Positions 6,430 through 12,214 are shown, numbered from the stretch's first letter. The stretch: 12,214 nucleotides of DNA from Dehalococcoidia bacterium (GCA_030603485.1 JAUVXS010000042.1:1-12214), one strand, 5' to 3'. Notes: generated from the letters alone by a model not told the origin. Translations and numbers: made by a program.

Positions 6430-7155
6430 ATGGAAGCTAAAAGCCGGGAAGGGCATAGGGAAAGACTACGGGAAAGGTTCAATCAATCGGGGCTGGCAGC
6501 GTTCCTCGACTATGAAATTGTGGAGCTAATACTGACACTGGGGACGACTCGCAAGGATTGTAAACCGCAGGCCAAAGAAGCCATAAACAGGTTCAAGACC
6601 CTGAGAGGTGTTCTGGAAGCTCCTCCCGAGGAATTGCGGAAAATCAAAGGGATTACTGACCACAATGCCTTTGTCATCAAATTTATGCAGGATGTAGCCA
6701 GAGAGTTTCTTAAGGAACAAGTCCTCGATAAACCCTACAGCCGGTCCTCCAGGGAGGTCTTCGATTACCTGTACCATTCTATGCGAGACCTCAAAAAAGA
6801 AGTCTTCAAAGTGATGTTCCTTGATTCCCAAAATCGAGTTGTCGAGATTGAAGACCTTTTTGAAGGGACATTAAACGCCAGTGCTATTTATCCCCGGGAA
6901 ATTATCCAGGGCGCCGTCAAATATAATGCTGTAGCCTTGATATTTGTCCACAACCACCCGGCTGGGAATCCTCAACCCAGCGATAATGATAAACAAATAA
7001 CCCAGGATTTAGTCTTCGCCGCAAATATTATGCAGATTAAGGTCCTGGACCACATCATAATAGGCGAGAATAGATACTTCAGCTTTGCCGATGCCGGGCT
7101 AATTGAGGAATATAACTCGGACTTTTTGAGCCTTAAAGAGGGGAAAATTCGCTGA
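6430..7155 (+). CDS. radC: RadC family JAB/MPN-domain protein
   Basis: 241 residues, close to the usual 220-240. The N-terminal part (about 1-95) is the RadC helix-hairpin-helix-like region (EELRKIKGI at 67-75). The C-terminal half (about 100-241) is the JAMM metalloprotease-like domain, with HNHPAGNPQPSDND giving His174, His176, Ser184 and Asp187, the zinc-binding set. Despite the name, a role in DNA repair is not established for the family; RadC proteins are frequent on genomic islands and phages. ATG 6430 has AGGAAG about 9 nt upstream. Residue 41-43 RKD replaces the more usual RNPGKD region. The 3' end of this gene recurs twice downstream as broken copies (8348-8397 and 9456-9546), which suggests a duplicated or integration-target history. 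Confidence 0.93.
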   Translation: MEAKSREGHRERLRERFNQSGLAAFLDYEIVELILTLGTTRKDCKPQAKEAINRFKTLRGVLEAPPEELRKIKGITDHNAFVIKFMQDVAREFLKEQVLDKPYSRSSREVFDYLYHSMRDLKKEVFKVMFLDSQNRVVEIEDLFEGTLNASAIYPREIIQGAVKYNAVALIFVHNHPAGNPQPSDNDKQITQDLVFAANIMQIKVLDHIIIGENRYFSFADAGLIEEYNSDFLSLKEGKIR

Positions 7156-7267
7156 TGGAAGAAGGCAGGGCGAGACTAATAAATTACTGGCTAAAGACAA
7201 CTGTGAAGGTCGTATTCGAACAGAGAAAGTCCACCATAAGGTAATTACTACGGCTGGCTATCGGTCT

Positions 7268-8038
7268 CTATGTTCCTTTCGTTCCCCACATCACAATGGC
7301 TACACCTTTAAACAGGCGTCTCGTTTCTACCAGCGGAATTCCGTTTTCACGCCATATTGCAGCGATGCGATGAACAGGATACCGCTGACAAAAGTCTGAG
7401 ATACTCGGACCTAAGAAACAGCCAACACGATGCCAACCTCGTGAAATGGGGATGGTCATTACTGGCATGACAACCTTGTTGTAGATTAGCCATAGAGCTT
7501 GTATCCAAGAGGTTTCTGGAATGCCGAACTCAAGCGAGAGCAATTCCCCGCCTGGTTTCAGTACGCGAGACAGCTCCCGTATTGTTGCATCAGGGTCTTG
7601 GACATAACGCAACAGGTAGGTGAAGACAACCGTGTCGAACGTCTCATCAGGGAAGGGTAAATGCTCAGCGCGGCCCTGGATAAGTTGGACTCTGCCGTCC
7701 AGGTTTTGCTTCTCGATGGCGCGGACGCCAGCTTGCAGCATCAACTGGCTAGCATCAAGCCCCACGATTCGGCCGTTATTGTGGTGGGCAATCTCCATGG
7801 CAACACCGGCTGTACCGGTACATACGTCAAGCACAAGGTTTCCCGGCCGAAAAGCCATTTGCGAGACCAAGAACCTGCGCCAAGGAAGGTACTGAAAGAA
7901 AGTCAGCACTTGCGCCCAAGTGTCGTATGAGGGGGCAACACCATCGAACAGGTCTTGGGCAAAGGTTCTGCTGATTGGGTCCGCAGGTTGGGATTCAGCT
8001 AGCGAAGCCGATCTGTGCTCTCTTTTCTTCGTTTTCAT
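7268..8038 (-). CDS. Class I SAM-dependent methyltransferase, UbiE/MenG-like
   Basis: 256 residues. The SAM-binding motif VLDVCTGTAG (69-78), the acidic GLDASQLML (93-101), the motif II region GRAEHLPFPDETFDTV (122-137) and RELSRVLKPGGELLSLEF match the UbiE/COQ5 group (PF01209), which C-methylates quinone precursors. The family's FGLRNV loop, which helps define quinone substrates, reads FTYLLRYV here. The substrate is therefore uncertain: quinone, lipid or another small molecule. The N-terminal 25 residues are basic and unconserved. ATG 8038 has GGAGG about 8 nt upstream (minus strand). It points opposite to radC and to the membrane-protein gene and stands alone. No quinone pathway gene is in view. 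Confidence 0.85.
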   Translation of the reverse strand: MKTKKREHRSASLAESQPADPISRTFAQDLFDGVAPSYDTWAQVLTFFQYLPWRRFLVSQMAFRPGNLVLDVCTGTAGVAMEIAHHNNGRIVGLDASQLMLQAGVRAIEKQNLDGRVQLIQGRAEHLPFPDETFDTVVFTYLLRYVQDPDATIRELSRVLKPGGELLSLEFGIPETSWIQALWLIYNKVVMPVMTIPISRGWHRVGCFLGPSISDFCQRYPVHRIAAIWRENGIPLVETRRLFKGVAIVMWGTKGT

Positions 8039-8347
8039 TCTTTATCCTCCATCGAGCTGTCTTTTCTGCACACTATCTCATGAAATTAGCAGCGCCAAGA
8101 TACTACGGGCTTGGGTCACTCTTGATTGTGGATAACCTATGTAATCTAGGTAAACAAATCCTGCGATTTTGGTTCGACTATACACTGAAGTTGAACAATA
8201 GCACAAAGTTCTGTCTGTCGTCCAGTACCGCCCACTTTACCCGACTTGAATTCTATTACATATCCAATTCTTGAGTAGTTCTAGACTACACGTTTCGTCA
8301 TGTTGTTACTAATTAGGCGACGTAGTGTGCTGCAGTAGGCGATAAAG

Positions 8348-8397
8348 CACGTCATAATAGGCGAAAATCGCTAGTGGAAGCAAGCACGGCGAAACTA
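8348..8397 (+). pseudogene. Broken copy of the radC 3' end (relic 1)
   Basis: 8348-8364 matches radC 7051-7067 at 16 of 17 positions (CACRTCATAATAGGCGA). The sequence then jumps to the tail and downstream flank of radC: 8364-8397 aligns with 7144-7178 at about 28 of 35 positions. The relic therefore carries an internal deletion of about 76 nt and includes sequence beyond the radC stop. Homology upstream of 8348 is too weak to call. The rest of 8039-8584 holds no gene that I can support. Confidence 0.6.
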
Positions 8398-8420
8398 TAG
8401 TTAACTGCATAAATCATAAT

Positions 8421-8459
8421 CCTCTCTTCCCTGGCGGGAGAGAGTTAGAGAGAGGGGGG
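8421..8459. repeat. Intergenic CTCTCTTCCC/GGGAGAGAG repeat
   Basis: CTCTCTTCCC (8422-8431), loop TGGC, then GGGAGAGAG (8436-8444) forms a stem with one bulge. It is followed by a second purine-rich block, TTAGAGAGAGGGGGG. The layout resembles the widespread CCTCTCCC...GGGAGAGGGTTAGGG intergenic repeats I recall from many genomes; not searched. It sits directly upstream of the extended -10 promoter at 8465. Confidence 0.5.
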
Positions 8460-8464
8460 AATTC

Positions 8465-8473
8465 TGGTATAAT
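8465..8473 (+). promoter_or_regulatory. Extended -10 promoter candidate for the 7-TM membrane protein gene
   Basis: TGGTATAAT (8465-8473) is a perfect extended -10 (TGn plus TATAAT). The -35 position 17 nt upstream (TTAGAG) is poor and lies in the purine-rich repeat, as is typical for extended -10 promoters. The leader to TTG 8585 would be about 105 nt. The gene after it is on the same strand and has no other visible promoter. Confidence 0.5.
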
Positions 8474-8584
8474 GTTCGCATGTGAAAAATTAACGATTGA
8501 CAGCACAATCAGGCGGGCCACAAATTTAGTTCATTGCAGTATCTATTTAAGTCGCTTTGTCGAATGTATAGTGAGGTGAGATAA

Positions 8585-9463
8585 TTGGCTGATTTCGGAC
8601 GGGGGATCAAAGCCGGCGTAATCACTGGAATCGTCTACATAGTTATCTGTGCGATACTTGGGGAAATTCATTACCATTTCCCCGCCGTCCTCCTGCACTT
8701 TCCACCCGGAACCGAACTCACCCTATTCACATGGAGAGATTTAACGGATCCCTCGATCGTGCACTTCTTGTTGTCTGAATTGTTCTCTAAATATATACTC
8801 CGCGGAATCATATTCGGGGCGGTTTTCGCTGCCCTCTATAATTTCCTGCCCAGCGTCAGCAGCATTGTGAAAGGAATGGTGCTCTCGTTGTTCCTCTGCA
8901 TAGTCGCTGTAGTTGAGACTATTTACAAAACCCCGGGGTGGCCTATCGATGGCTACACTTGGACTCTTTACGGTACAACGCTTCACCTGTCATCGATTAG
9001 TCTGGCATTGGCCGGCATTATATCCGCTCTGGTCTTTGGCGCACTGACCGGCTTCCTGTGGGATAGGTTTCGGGGGAAGAAACTGACAGAAGCAAAAAAA
9101 GGTAGTCCGGTATTGCTGCTCAGCTTGATTCTGGGGTGGATAATGTGGTTAGCATGGGCCGTGATGTTTGTCGCAGGTGTGGTTACTAATAGAGGGATCC
9201 CTCCAATAGGGCCTGATTTTTTGTGGTTCGACTTGCTTAATATGTTGGTTGTATTTCTCGGACTCCCCGGATGGGTTCTGGCCGCCATCGCTTGGAGAAA
9301 GACGAAAAGAGGCGAATCCGGGCTCAAATGGGGTGTGGCTGGAGGGGTGCTTATGGCACTGACCGGCCTTATGCTGCTTCCCGGCGCCCTCGCCATTACT
9401 GGCGGAGTGCTCAGTCGGCGCACACCTGCCAACGAGTCCGGCACTGCCGCAATTGAGCAATAA
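8585..9463 (+). CDS. Polytopic membrane protein of unknown function (about 7 TM)
   Basis: 292 residues. Hydrophobic helices lie at about 11-27, 71-88, 93-113, 137-158, 175-200, 213-236 and 247-275. A basic loop RFRGKKLTEAKKG (161-173) and RKTKRGE (238-244) suggest cytoplasmic faces by the positive-inside rule. I recognise no catalytic or transport motif and do not assign a family. The start is TTG 8585: an in-frame TAA is immediately upstream (8582-8584), GAGGTGA (8573-8579) is well placed, and the next ATG is about 98 codons in. The last codons and the stop (from about 9456) coincide with radC-derived sequence, so the 3' end may have been fixed by a rearrangement. Truncation of an originally longer protein is possible. 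Confidence 0.75.
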   Translation: MADFGRGIKAGVITGIVYIVICAILGEIHYHFPAVLLHFPPGTELTLFTWRDLTDPSIVHFLLSELFSKYILRGIIFGAVFAALYNFLPSVSSIVKGMVLSLFLCIVAVVETIYKTPGWPIDGYTWTLYGTTLHLSSISLALAGIISALVFGALTGFLWDRFRGKKLTEAKKGSPVLLLSLILGWIMWLAWAVMFVAGVVTNRGIPPIGPDFLWFDLLNMLVVFLGLPGWVLAAIAWRKTKRGESGLKWGVAGGVLMALTGLMLLPGALAITGGVLSRRTPANESGTAAIEQ

Positions 9464-9546
9464 CGATAAACAAATTTGCTGATGCCGGGCTAATTGAGGA
9501 ATATAACTCGGACTTTTTAAGCCTTAAAGAGGGAAAAAGAGCTTAA
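9456..9546 (+). pseudogene. Broken copy of the radC 3' end (relic 2)
   Basis: 9456-9475 matches radC 6979-6998 at 18 of 20 positions. 9475-9537 then matches radC 7084-7146 with only three differences up to GGGAAA. An 85-nt internal deletion (radC 6999-7083) shifts the frame. In the radC frame the second block reads FADAGLIEEYNSDFLSLKEG and then KRA with a stop at 9544-9546, where radC reads KIR. All three base changes in the shared codons (GCC/GCT, TTG/TTA, GGG/GGA) are synonymous. The relic begins inside the last codons of the membrane-protein gene. Confidence 0.85.
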
Positions 9547-9572
9547 GCCAGAGCGGGATCGAATTTATCCCT

Positions 9573-9642
9573 GTATTCTGGGGACATAATACTTGATTTG
9601 TAGCGGGCCTAATTGGTATGGTGTCCCTGGAATTCGGCGTCC
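9573..9642. repeat. Structured direct repeat, copy 1 (GGGACATAATAC...GTATGGTGTCCC)
   Basis: 9581-9642 matches 10888-10949 at 54 of 62 positions, and a looser match extends back to GTATT at 9573. The arms GGGACATAATAC (9581-9592) and GTATGGTGTCCC (9616-9627) pair over 12 positions (10 Watson-Crick, 1 wobble) around a 23-nt loop, followed by CTGGAATTC. It lies about 60 nt past the stop of the 4Fe-4S gene. GGAATTCGG recurs at 9666-9674. Confidence 0.8.
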
Positions 9643-9703
9643 TCTGAGCCAGATTACCAAAGGGGGAATTCGGTACCAATCTATTCGCAGCAGGTCTCTA
9701 ATT

Positions 9704-10783
9704 CTATTCGAAAGGATATACCTTACCCATTTCCTTTCCCATCGCCTGCAACATTTCCTTACCCCTGGAGAAAATAGGAGAAGCTTCTTGAGGTGATTTG
9801 CGGACCATAGTGATTGACCCTGTGGGACACGTAGATGCACAGAGCCCACAGCCAATGCAGCTATCCCTGTCGATGATGGTATGGTCATTTTCACTTCGGA
9901 TGCCATTTACCTGGCATCGCTCCACGCAGGTACCGCAGTTGGTACAGGTCTCCTGGTCTTTTGTGGCATAGTAGTTTGACCTTACTACGGCTTTCGGATT
10001 ACCGTATTTTGTGACAAGTGCTAAGGACTTACAACAGCAGCCACAGCAGTTGCATATGAACGTCTTGTTGCCCGCGCTGTTTGTGGAGCAATGAATCAGG
10101 CCATCCTCCTCGGCTTTCAGCAGTATCTTCTTGGCCTCCTCCTTTGAAATTTCCCGGCCGAGTCCATTTTCAATGTAGAAATCCGCTGCTGCCCCGAAAC
10201 TCATACAAGCCTCCAGTAGCTTGTCACACCCCTTTCCAGCCATTCTACTTTCTTTCCGGCAAATGCAGTCGGCAACGGCAAACCTGGTTTGTGATTCGAT
10301 AATCTGTGACACCCTTTCGTAGGGCTGAATCTCGGTGCTCCCTTCTATCTCTTGCTCAACAGGGATGACACGAAATCCCCCTACTTTTCGGTTTCGCTGC
10401 AAAGGCATCATTCCTTCTTCGAAATACTTCTCGTAAAGTTTGATATTTTCCTGGGTCAGGTTATTCAACTGGTGCTCCCAGATTCCGACTACCCAGGGTA
10501 TCAGGAAGTAATAAAGCTCGTCGTCAGGCGCTTTATAACGCCATATTAACCCCCTTCTCGACATCCCGTACAGAGTTTCTCCTAGTTCAGTCTTATCCTT
10601 CCCTGCCCTCTCTGCTATAGCCGCTACCTTTTCTGGAAAGGGTCGCAAGTGCAACATTATCTCGGCCTCATTTGGAGCAAAGAGATGCTGTAGTATCTCC
10701 AGCTCCACACCACTTTCAGTTTTAGGGAATCCCTGGGGAAACATATCCAGTCTTTCACGAAGTCTCTCATAAACGTTAGACAT
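9704..10783 (-). CDS. Cys-rich 4Fe-4S dicluster protein with N-terminal helical (winged-helix-like) region
   Basis: 359 residues, cytosolic. The C-terminus is a two-cluster ferredoxin domain: CTNCGTCVERC (Cys280/283/286/290) and CIGCGLCASTCP (Cys309/312/315/319), each with the CxxCxxCxxxC spacing for [4Fe-4S]. A second Cys set is upstream: CIC (173, 175) with Cys186 and Cys193, then Cys232 and the dense CNCCGCCC (244-251). These could bind a further metal centre. Residues 25-85 are helical and resemble a winged-helix (VAAIAERAGKDKTELGETLYGMSRRGLI). ATG 10783 has GAGGAG about 8 nt upstream. Similar proteins occur near redox complexes in anaerobes, but no partner is visible here. The role could be electron transfer or redox sensing; I cannot decide. 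It has its own promoter candidate and is apparently monocistronic. Confidence 0.88.
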   Translation of the reverse strand: MSNVYERLRERLDMFPQGFPKTESGVELEILQHLFAPNEAEIMLHLRPFPEKVAAIAERAGKDKTELGETLYGMSRRGLIWRYKAPDDELYYFLIPWVVGIWEHQLNNLTQENIKLYEKYFEEGMMPLQRNRKVGGFRVIPVEQEIEGSTEIQPYERVSQIIESQTRFAVADCICRKESRMAGKGCDKLLEACMSFGAAADFYIENGLGREISKEEAKKILLKAEEDGLIHCSTNSAGNKTFICNCCGCCCKSLALVTKYGNPKAVVRSNYYATKDQETCTNCGTCVERCQVNGIRSENDHTIIDRDSCIGCGLCASTCPTGSITMVRKSPQEASPIFSRGKEMLQAMGKEMGKVYPFE

Positions 10784-10823
10784 AGCAATCTCCTCTCACC
10801 TTAGATATGGATTTTATCCTGAG

Positions 10824-10852
10824 ATTATACTCTTGCCTGAGAAAAATGTCCT
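10824..10852 (-). promoter_or_regulatory. Candidate promoter of the 4Fe-4S gene with CCTGAG direct repeats
   Basis: On the minus strand AGGACA (10852-10847, 4/6) is followed after 17 nt by a perfect TATAAT (10829-10824). The start of transcription would be near 10817, 34 nt before the ATG. CCTGAG (plus-strand reading) occurs three times, at 10818-10823, 10836-10841 and 10857-10862: downstream of the -10, inside the spacer, and upstream of the -35. Spacings of 18 and 21 nt are near two helical turns, which suggests an operator. Confidence 0.5.
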
Positions 10853-10880
10853 GCACCCTGAGGTATGGAAAAGATGAGTG

Positions 10881-10949
10881 GTATTTCGGGACATAATACC
10901 TGATGTGTAGCAAGCCTGATTAGTATGGTGTCCCTGGAATTCCGCGGCC
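10881..10949. repeat. Structured direct repeat, copy 2
   Basis: The same unit as 9573-9642, in the same orientation. The arms GGGACATAATAC (10888-10899) and GTATGGTGTCCC (10923-10934) are identical to copy 1 over all 24 positions, whereas the 23-nt loop differs at 6 positions. It ends 3 nt before the stop codon of the following minus-strand gene, so both copies lie just 3' of a minus-strand gene. Confidence 0.8.
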
Positions 10950-10952
10950 CTA

Positions 10953-11696
10953 TCAGGTTATTATGGGGGACTGATATTCCTGGAACGGATGCGTTCTCAG
11001 GACTAGCGAGAAAAGGAAGGGATACTTCGATTTCAAGTGCTGAGCATAGTCTAACCATTCGCTGGCTAGGTGGTCATACAGTCTTCGGATATCACCAGCA
11101 AGGTGCTCCAGGTCCTTATCAGGAAGATCAATAAGCGATGGTCTTACCTCAAGCTCTTCATCCAGGTGGGTAACTGCCCAGAGCAGGTCGGTAAAACGGT
11201 CATTCTCCAGCAAGCTGGGATTCCCGAGCATCGTCAGCAGGAACTCTCGCTTCTGCGCCAGGAAAGCTTTGAGCCCGCCAAGGTCTATATTTCGGCAGTC
11301 AACCTCAACTCTGAGGTGGTGCGCAAAGTCGACAGCTTTTTGGAAATCTTTCTTTGTCCAGCTCTCAGTAATGTTCAGGTGCCTGGAAATCTCCAGGCGG
11401 TTATCGAAATGTTTGAGGAGGTCTTGAAGGAGGTGGTTGCCCAGTTCGCTGAAAAAAGATCCCATCACCATATTGAGTTTCTCCAGTTTAGCTTGCCTCT
11501 CCCGGCGGGCCAGGAGGCGCTCGATGATAACCACCACTAATAGAACCTCGAGGGGCAGAAAGGCAAGATCACCGACCATATAGATAAATATATGGTGAAT
11601 ATCACGAAAAATGAGGTAATGAATGAAATATGCAATTGCGGACAGCGCCACAAATGCAATGGCTATGTAGATAACAAATGAGAAACGCCTTCGCAT
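10953..11696 (-). CDS. Membrane-anchored protein of unknown function (2 TM plus helical cytoplasmic domain)
   Basis: 247 residues from ATG 11696. Two N-terminal transmembrane helices (about 7-30 and 36-60) are separated by a short loop RDIHHIF. A basic stretch ERLLARRERQAKLEKL follows, placing the C-terminal 180 residues in the cytoplasm. That part is predicted helical and rich in charged residues and His, Leu and Asp (for example HLDEELEVRPSLIDLPDKDLEHLAGDIRRLYDHL). I recognise no catalytic motif; it could be a scaffold or sensor. A GTG at 11711 would add five residues (MLVIN) and is a possible start. Neither start has a strong ribosome-binding site. A promoter candidate lies at 11784-11756. 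The stop is 3 nt from the structured repeat. Confidence 0.72.
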   Translation of the reverse strand: MRRRFSFVIYIAIAFVALSAIAYFIHYLIFRDIHHIFIYMVGDLAFLPLEVLLVVVIIERLLARRERQAKLEKLNMVMGSFFSELGNHLLQDLLKHFDNRLEISRHLNITESWTKKDFQKAVDFAHHLRVEVDCRNIDLGGLKAFLAQKREFLLTMLGNPSLLENDRFTDLLWAVTHLDEELEVRPSLIDLPDKDLEHLAGDIRRLYDHLASEWLDYAQHLKSKYPFLFSLVLRTHPFQEYQSPIIT

Positions 11697-11755
11697 GTTA
11701 ATTACCAGCACTTCGAGTAGTAAATATGTACAACATAGTCTAGTTTTACTTGAAT

Positions 11756-11784
11756 ATTATAGTGACATAGTCGCCATCGGGCAA
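11756..11784 (-). promoter_or_regulatory. Candidate promoter of the 2-TM membrane protein gene
   Basis: On the minus strand TTGCCC (11784-11779, 4/6) is followed after 17 nt by a perfect TATAAT (11761-11756). Transcription would begin near 11749, about 50 nt before ATG 11696. Confidence 0.5.
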
Positions 11785-11891
11785 TAGGATGGGTTTTGGA
11801 ATGTTTAGAGCCAATTGCAACGTCCCTGCAGTAAACAATATATAGTATTATTAACTCTGTTATCCATGGCTAGGGAAAAGACTCTTAGCGC

Positions 11892-11921
11892 TTGAGGTAG
11901 AGGTAGATGTAGAACTAGAAT
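11892..11921 (+). repeat. Degenerate hexamer repeat (TTGAGG, TAGAGG, TAGATG, TAGAAC, TAGAAT)
   Basis: Five consecutive 6-nt units share TAGA or TTGA. A similar 6-nt periodicity occurs in the left inverted-repeat copy (about 4914-4943). No open frame of useful length covers it. Together with the promoter candidates this is all I see in the gap 11697-12052. Confidence 0.45.
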
Positions 11922-11937
11922 AGAGCCACGGCGAGAT

Positions 11938-11967
11938 TTGACAATTTTAACAGGCTATTTGCAAAAT
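11938..11967 (+). promoter_or_regulatory. Weak promoter candidate for the zinc-ribbon gene
   Basis: A perfect TTGACA (11938-11943) is followed after 18 nt by CAAAAT (11962-11967, 4/6). An alternative pairing is TTGCAA (11959-11964) with TATGCT (11982-11987) at 17 nt. Either gives a leader of more than 100 nt ending in the start-codon hairpin. Confidence 0.3.
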
Positions 11968-12052
11968 GGTTTGTTTTGGTGTATGCTGTATTTAATAGTT
12001 TAAGTTTAGGTTATTACAAGCTTCGTAGGATTCTGCTAGATTCATATCAAGT

Positions 12053-12104
12053 ATTGGATGACCCAAACCCCAGCTAAAAATTTTGAGAAAGGAGGTCATC
12101 CAAT
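12053..12104 (+). promoter_or_regulatory. Inverted repeat sequestering the ribosome-binding site and start codon
   Basis: ATTGGATGACC (12053-12063) is a perfect 11-nt complement of GGTCATCCAAT (12094-12104). In RNA this closes a 30-nt loop. The Shine-Dalgarno AAAGGAGGT (12088-12096) lies partly in the loop and partly in the stem, and the AU of the AUG (12103-12104) is base-paired. The arrangement would restrict translation initiation until the stem opens or is bound. An alternative reading is a DNA operator with two distant half-sites. Confidence 0.7.
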
Positions 12105-12214
12105 GAGTTTTCAGGACAAATCAATCCAGTGTGCCGATTGTGGGACTGACTTCAGCTTCACCGCTGAGGAACAAGAGTTCTTTCAATCCAAGGGCTATAC
12201 TAATGAGCCCAAGC
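12103..12214 (+). CDS. Small zinc-ribbon protein (zf-trcl type), 3'-truncated
   Basis: 37 codons are seen before the window ends. ATG 12103 has a full-consensus AAAGGAGGT 6 nt upstream. CADCG at residues 10-14 is the first zinc knuckle (Cys10, Cys13). FSFTAEEQEFFQSKGYTNEPK follows the pattern of the probable zinc-ribbon domain family (PF13451), where a second CxxC comes shortly after the Pro-Lys; that half is off the window. Such proteins are small, cytosolic and of poorly defined function, possibly nucleic-acid binding. The start region is enclosed by the 12053-12104 hairpin. Confidence 0.85.
   Translation, partial: MSFQDKSIQCADCGTDFSFTAEEQEFFQSKGYTNEPK

Noticed and set aside
7975..8274. 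99-codon plus-strand frame
   Set aside because: It starts inside the antisense of the methyltransferase gene, has no ribosome-binding site and no domain.
8039..8347. Possible tRNA or small RNA gene
   Set aside because: No cloverleaf, T-loop or paired acceptor arms found; only scattered short palindromes.
8983..9444. 153-codon minus-strand frame
   Set aside because: Antisense to the 7-TM protein; Pro/Ser-rich composition typical of a shadow of hydrophobic codons.
11070..11540. 156-codon plus-strand frame
   Set aside because: It is fully antisense to the 2-TM membrane protein gene, has no ribosome-binding site and no recognisable domain.

Overview
The window is a moderate-GC bacterial chromosome segment. 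It has tightly packed housekeeping genes on the left and a looser, repeat-rich accessory stretch on the right. The gene families (RsmA-IspE pair, VTT membrane protein, class II CCA-adding enzyme, short single-function 3-hydroxyacyl-CoA dehydrogenase, cyclase-family hydrolase, a Cys-rich 4Fe-4S protein with an N-terminal helical region, a zf-trcl type zinc ribbon) together suggest an uncultivated anaerobe, perhaps Dehalococcoidia-like Chloroflexota. That assignment is inference; the sequence holds no rRNA or other decisive marker.

Layout. 1-2265 (+): rsmA (5' end cut off), ispE overlapping it, and a VTT/DedA-like membrane protein, probably one transcript. 2372-4647 (-): a 3-hydroxyacyl-CoA dehydrogenase followed by cca, read from a very good sigma-70 type promoter at 4734-4706. 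4829-5970: a cyclase-family hydrolase gene (4993-5748, +) enclosed by two inverted copies of a composite repeat. Each copy has a 52-53 nt two-hairpin palindromic element on the outside and an identical 20-nt arm on the inside. 5971-6429: no gene, but two more intergenic palindrome families. 6430-7155 (+): intact radC. 7268-8038 (-): UbiE-like methyltransferase. 8585-9463 (+): a seven-helix membrane protein of unknown function. The last two genes are interleaved with two broken copies of the radC 3' end (8348-8397 and 9456-9546). 9704-10783 (-): a 4Fe-4S protein. 10953-11696 (-): a two-helix membrane protein. A 62-70 nt structured direct repeat lies just 3' of each of these two genes. 12103-end (+): the start of a small zinc-ribbon protein whose ribosome-binding site and start codon are enclosed by an 11-bp perfect inverted repeat.

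How it fits together. The left side covers translation (16S rRNA dimethylation, tRNA 3'-end maturation) and the non-mevalonate isoprenoid pathway. The right side looks like a place where DNA has been gained and lost: direct repeats of a gene's 3' end, several unrelated intergenic palindrome families, and unknown membrane and redox proteins. I do not see an integrase, transposase, CRISPR array, tRNA or rRNA. The observations most worth following are the composite inverted repeats around the cyclase gene (one arm overlaps a Lys-rich micro-ORF), the radC 3'-end remnants that differ from radC only at synonymous sites, and the hairpin over the zinc-ribbon start codon.
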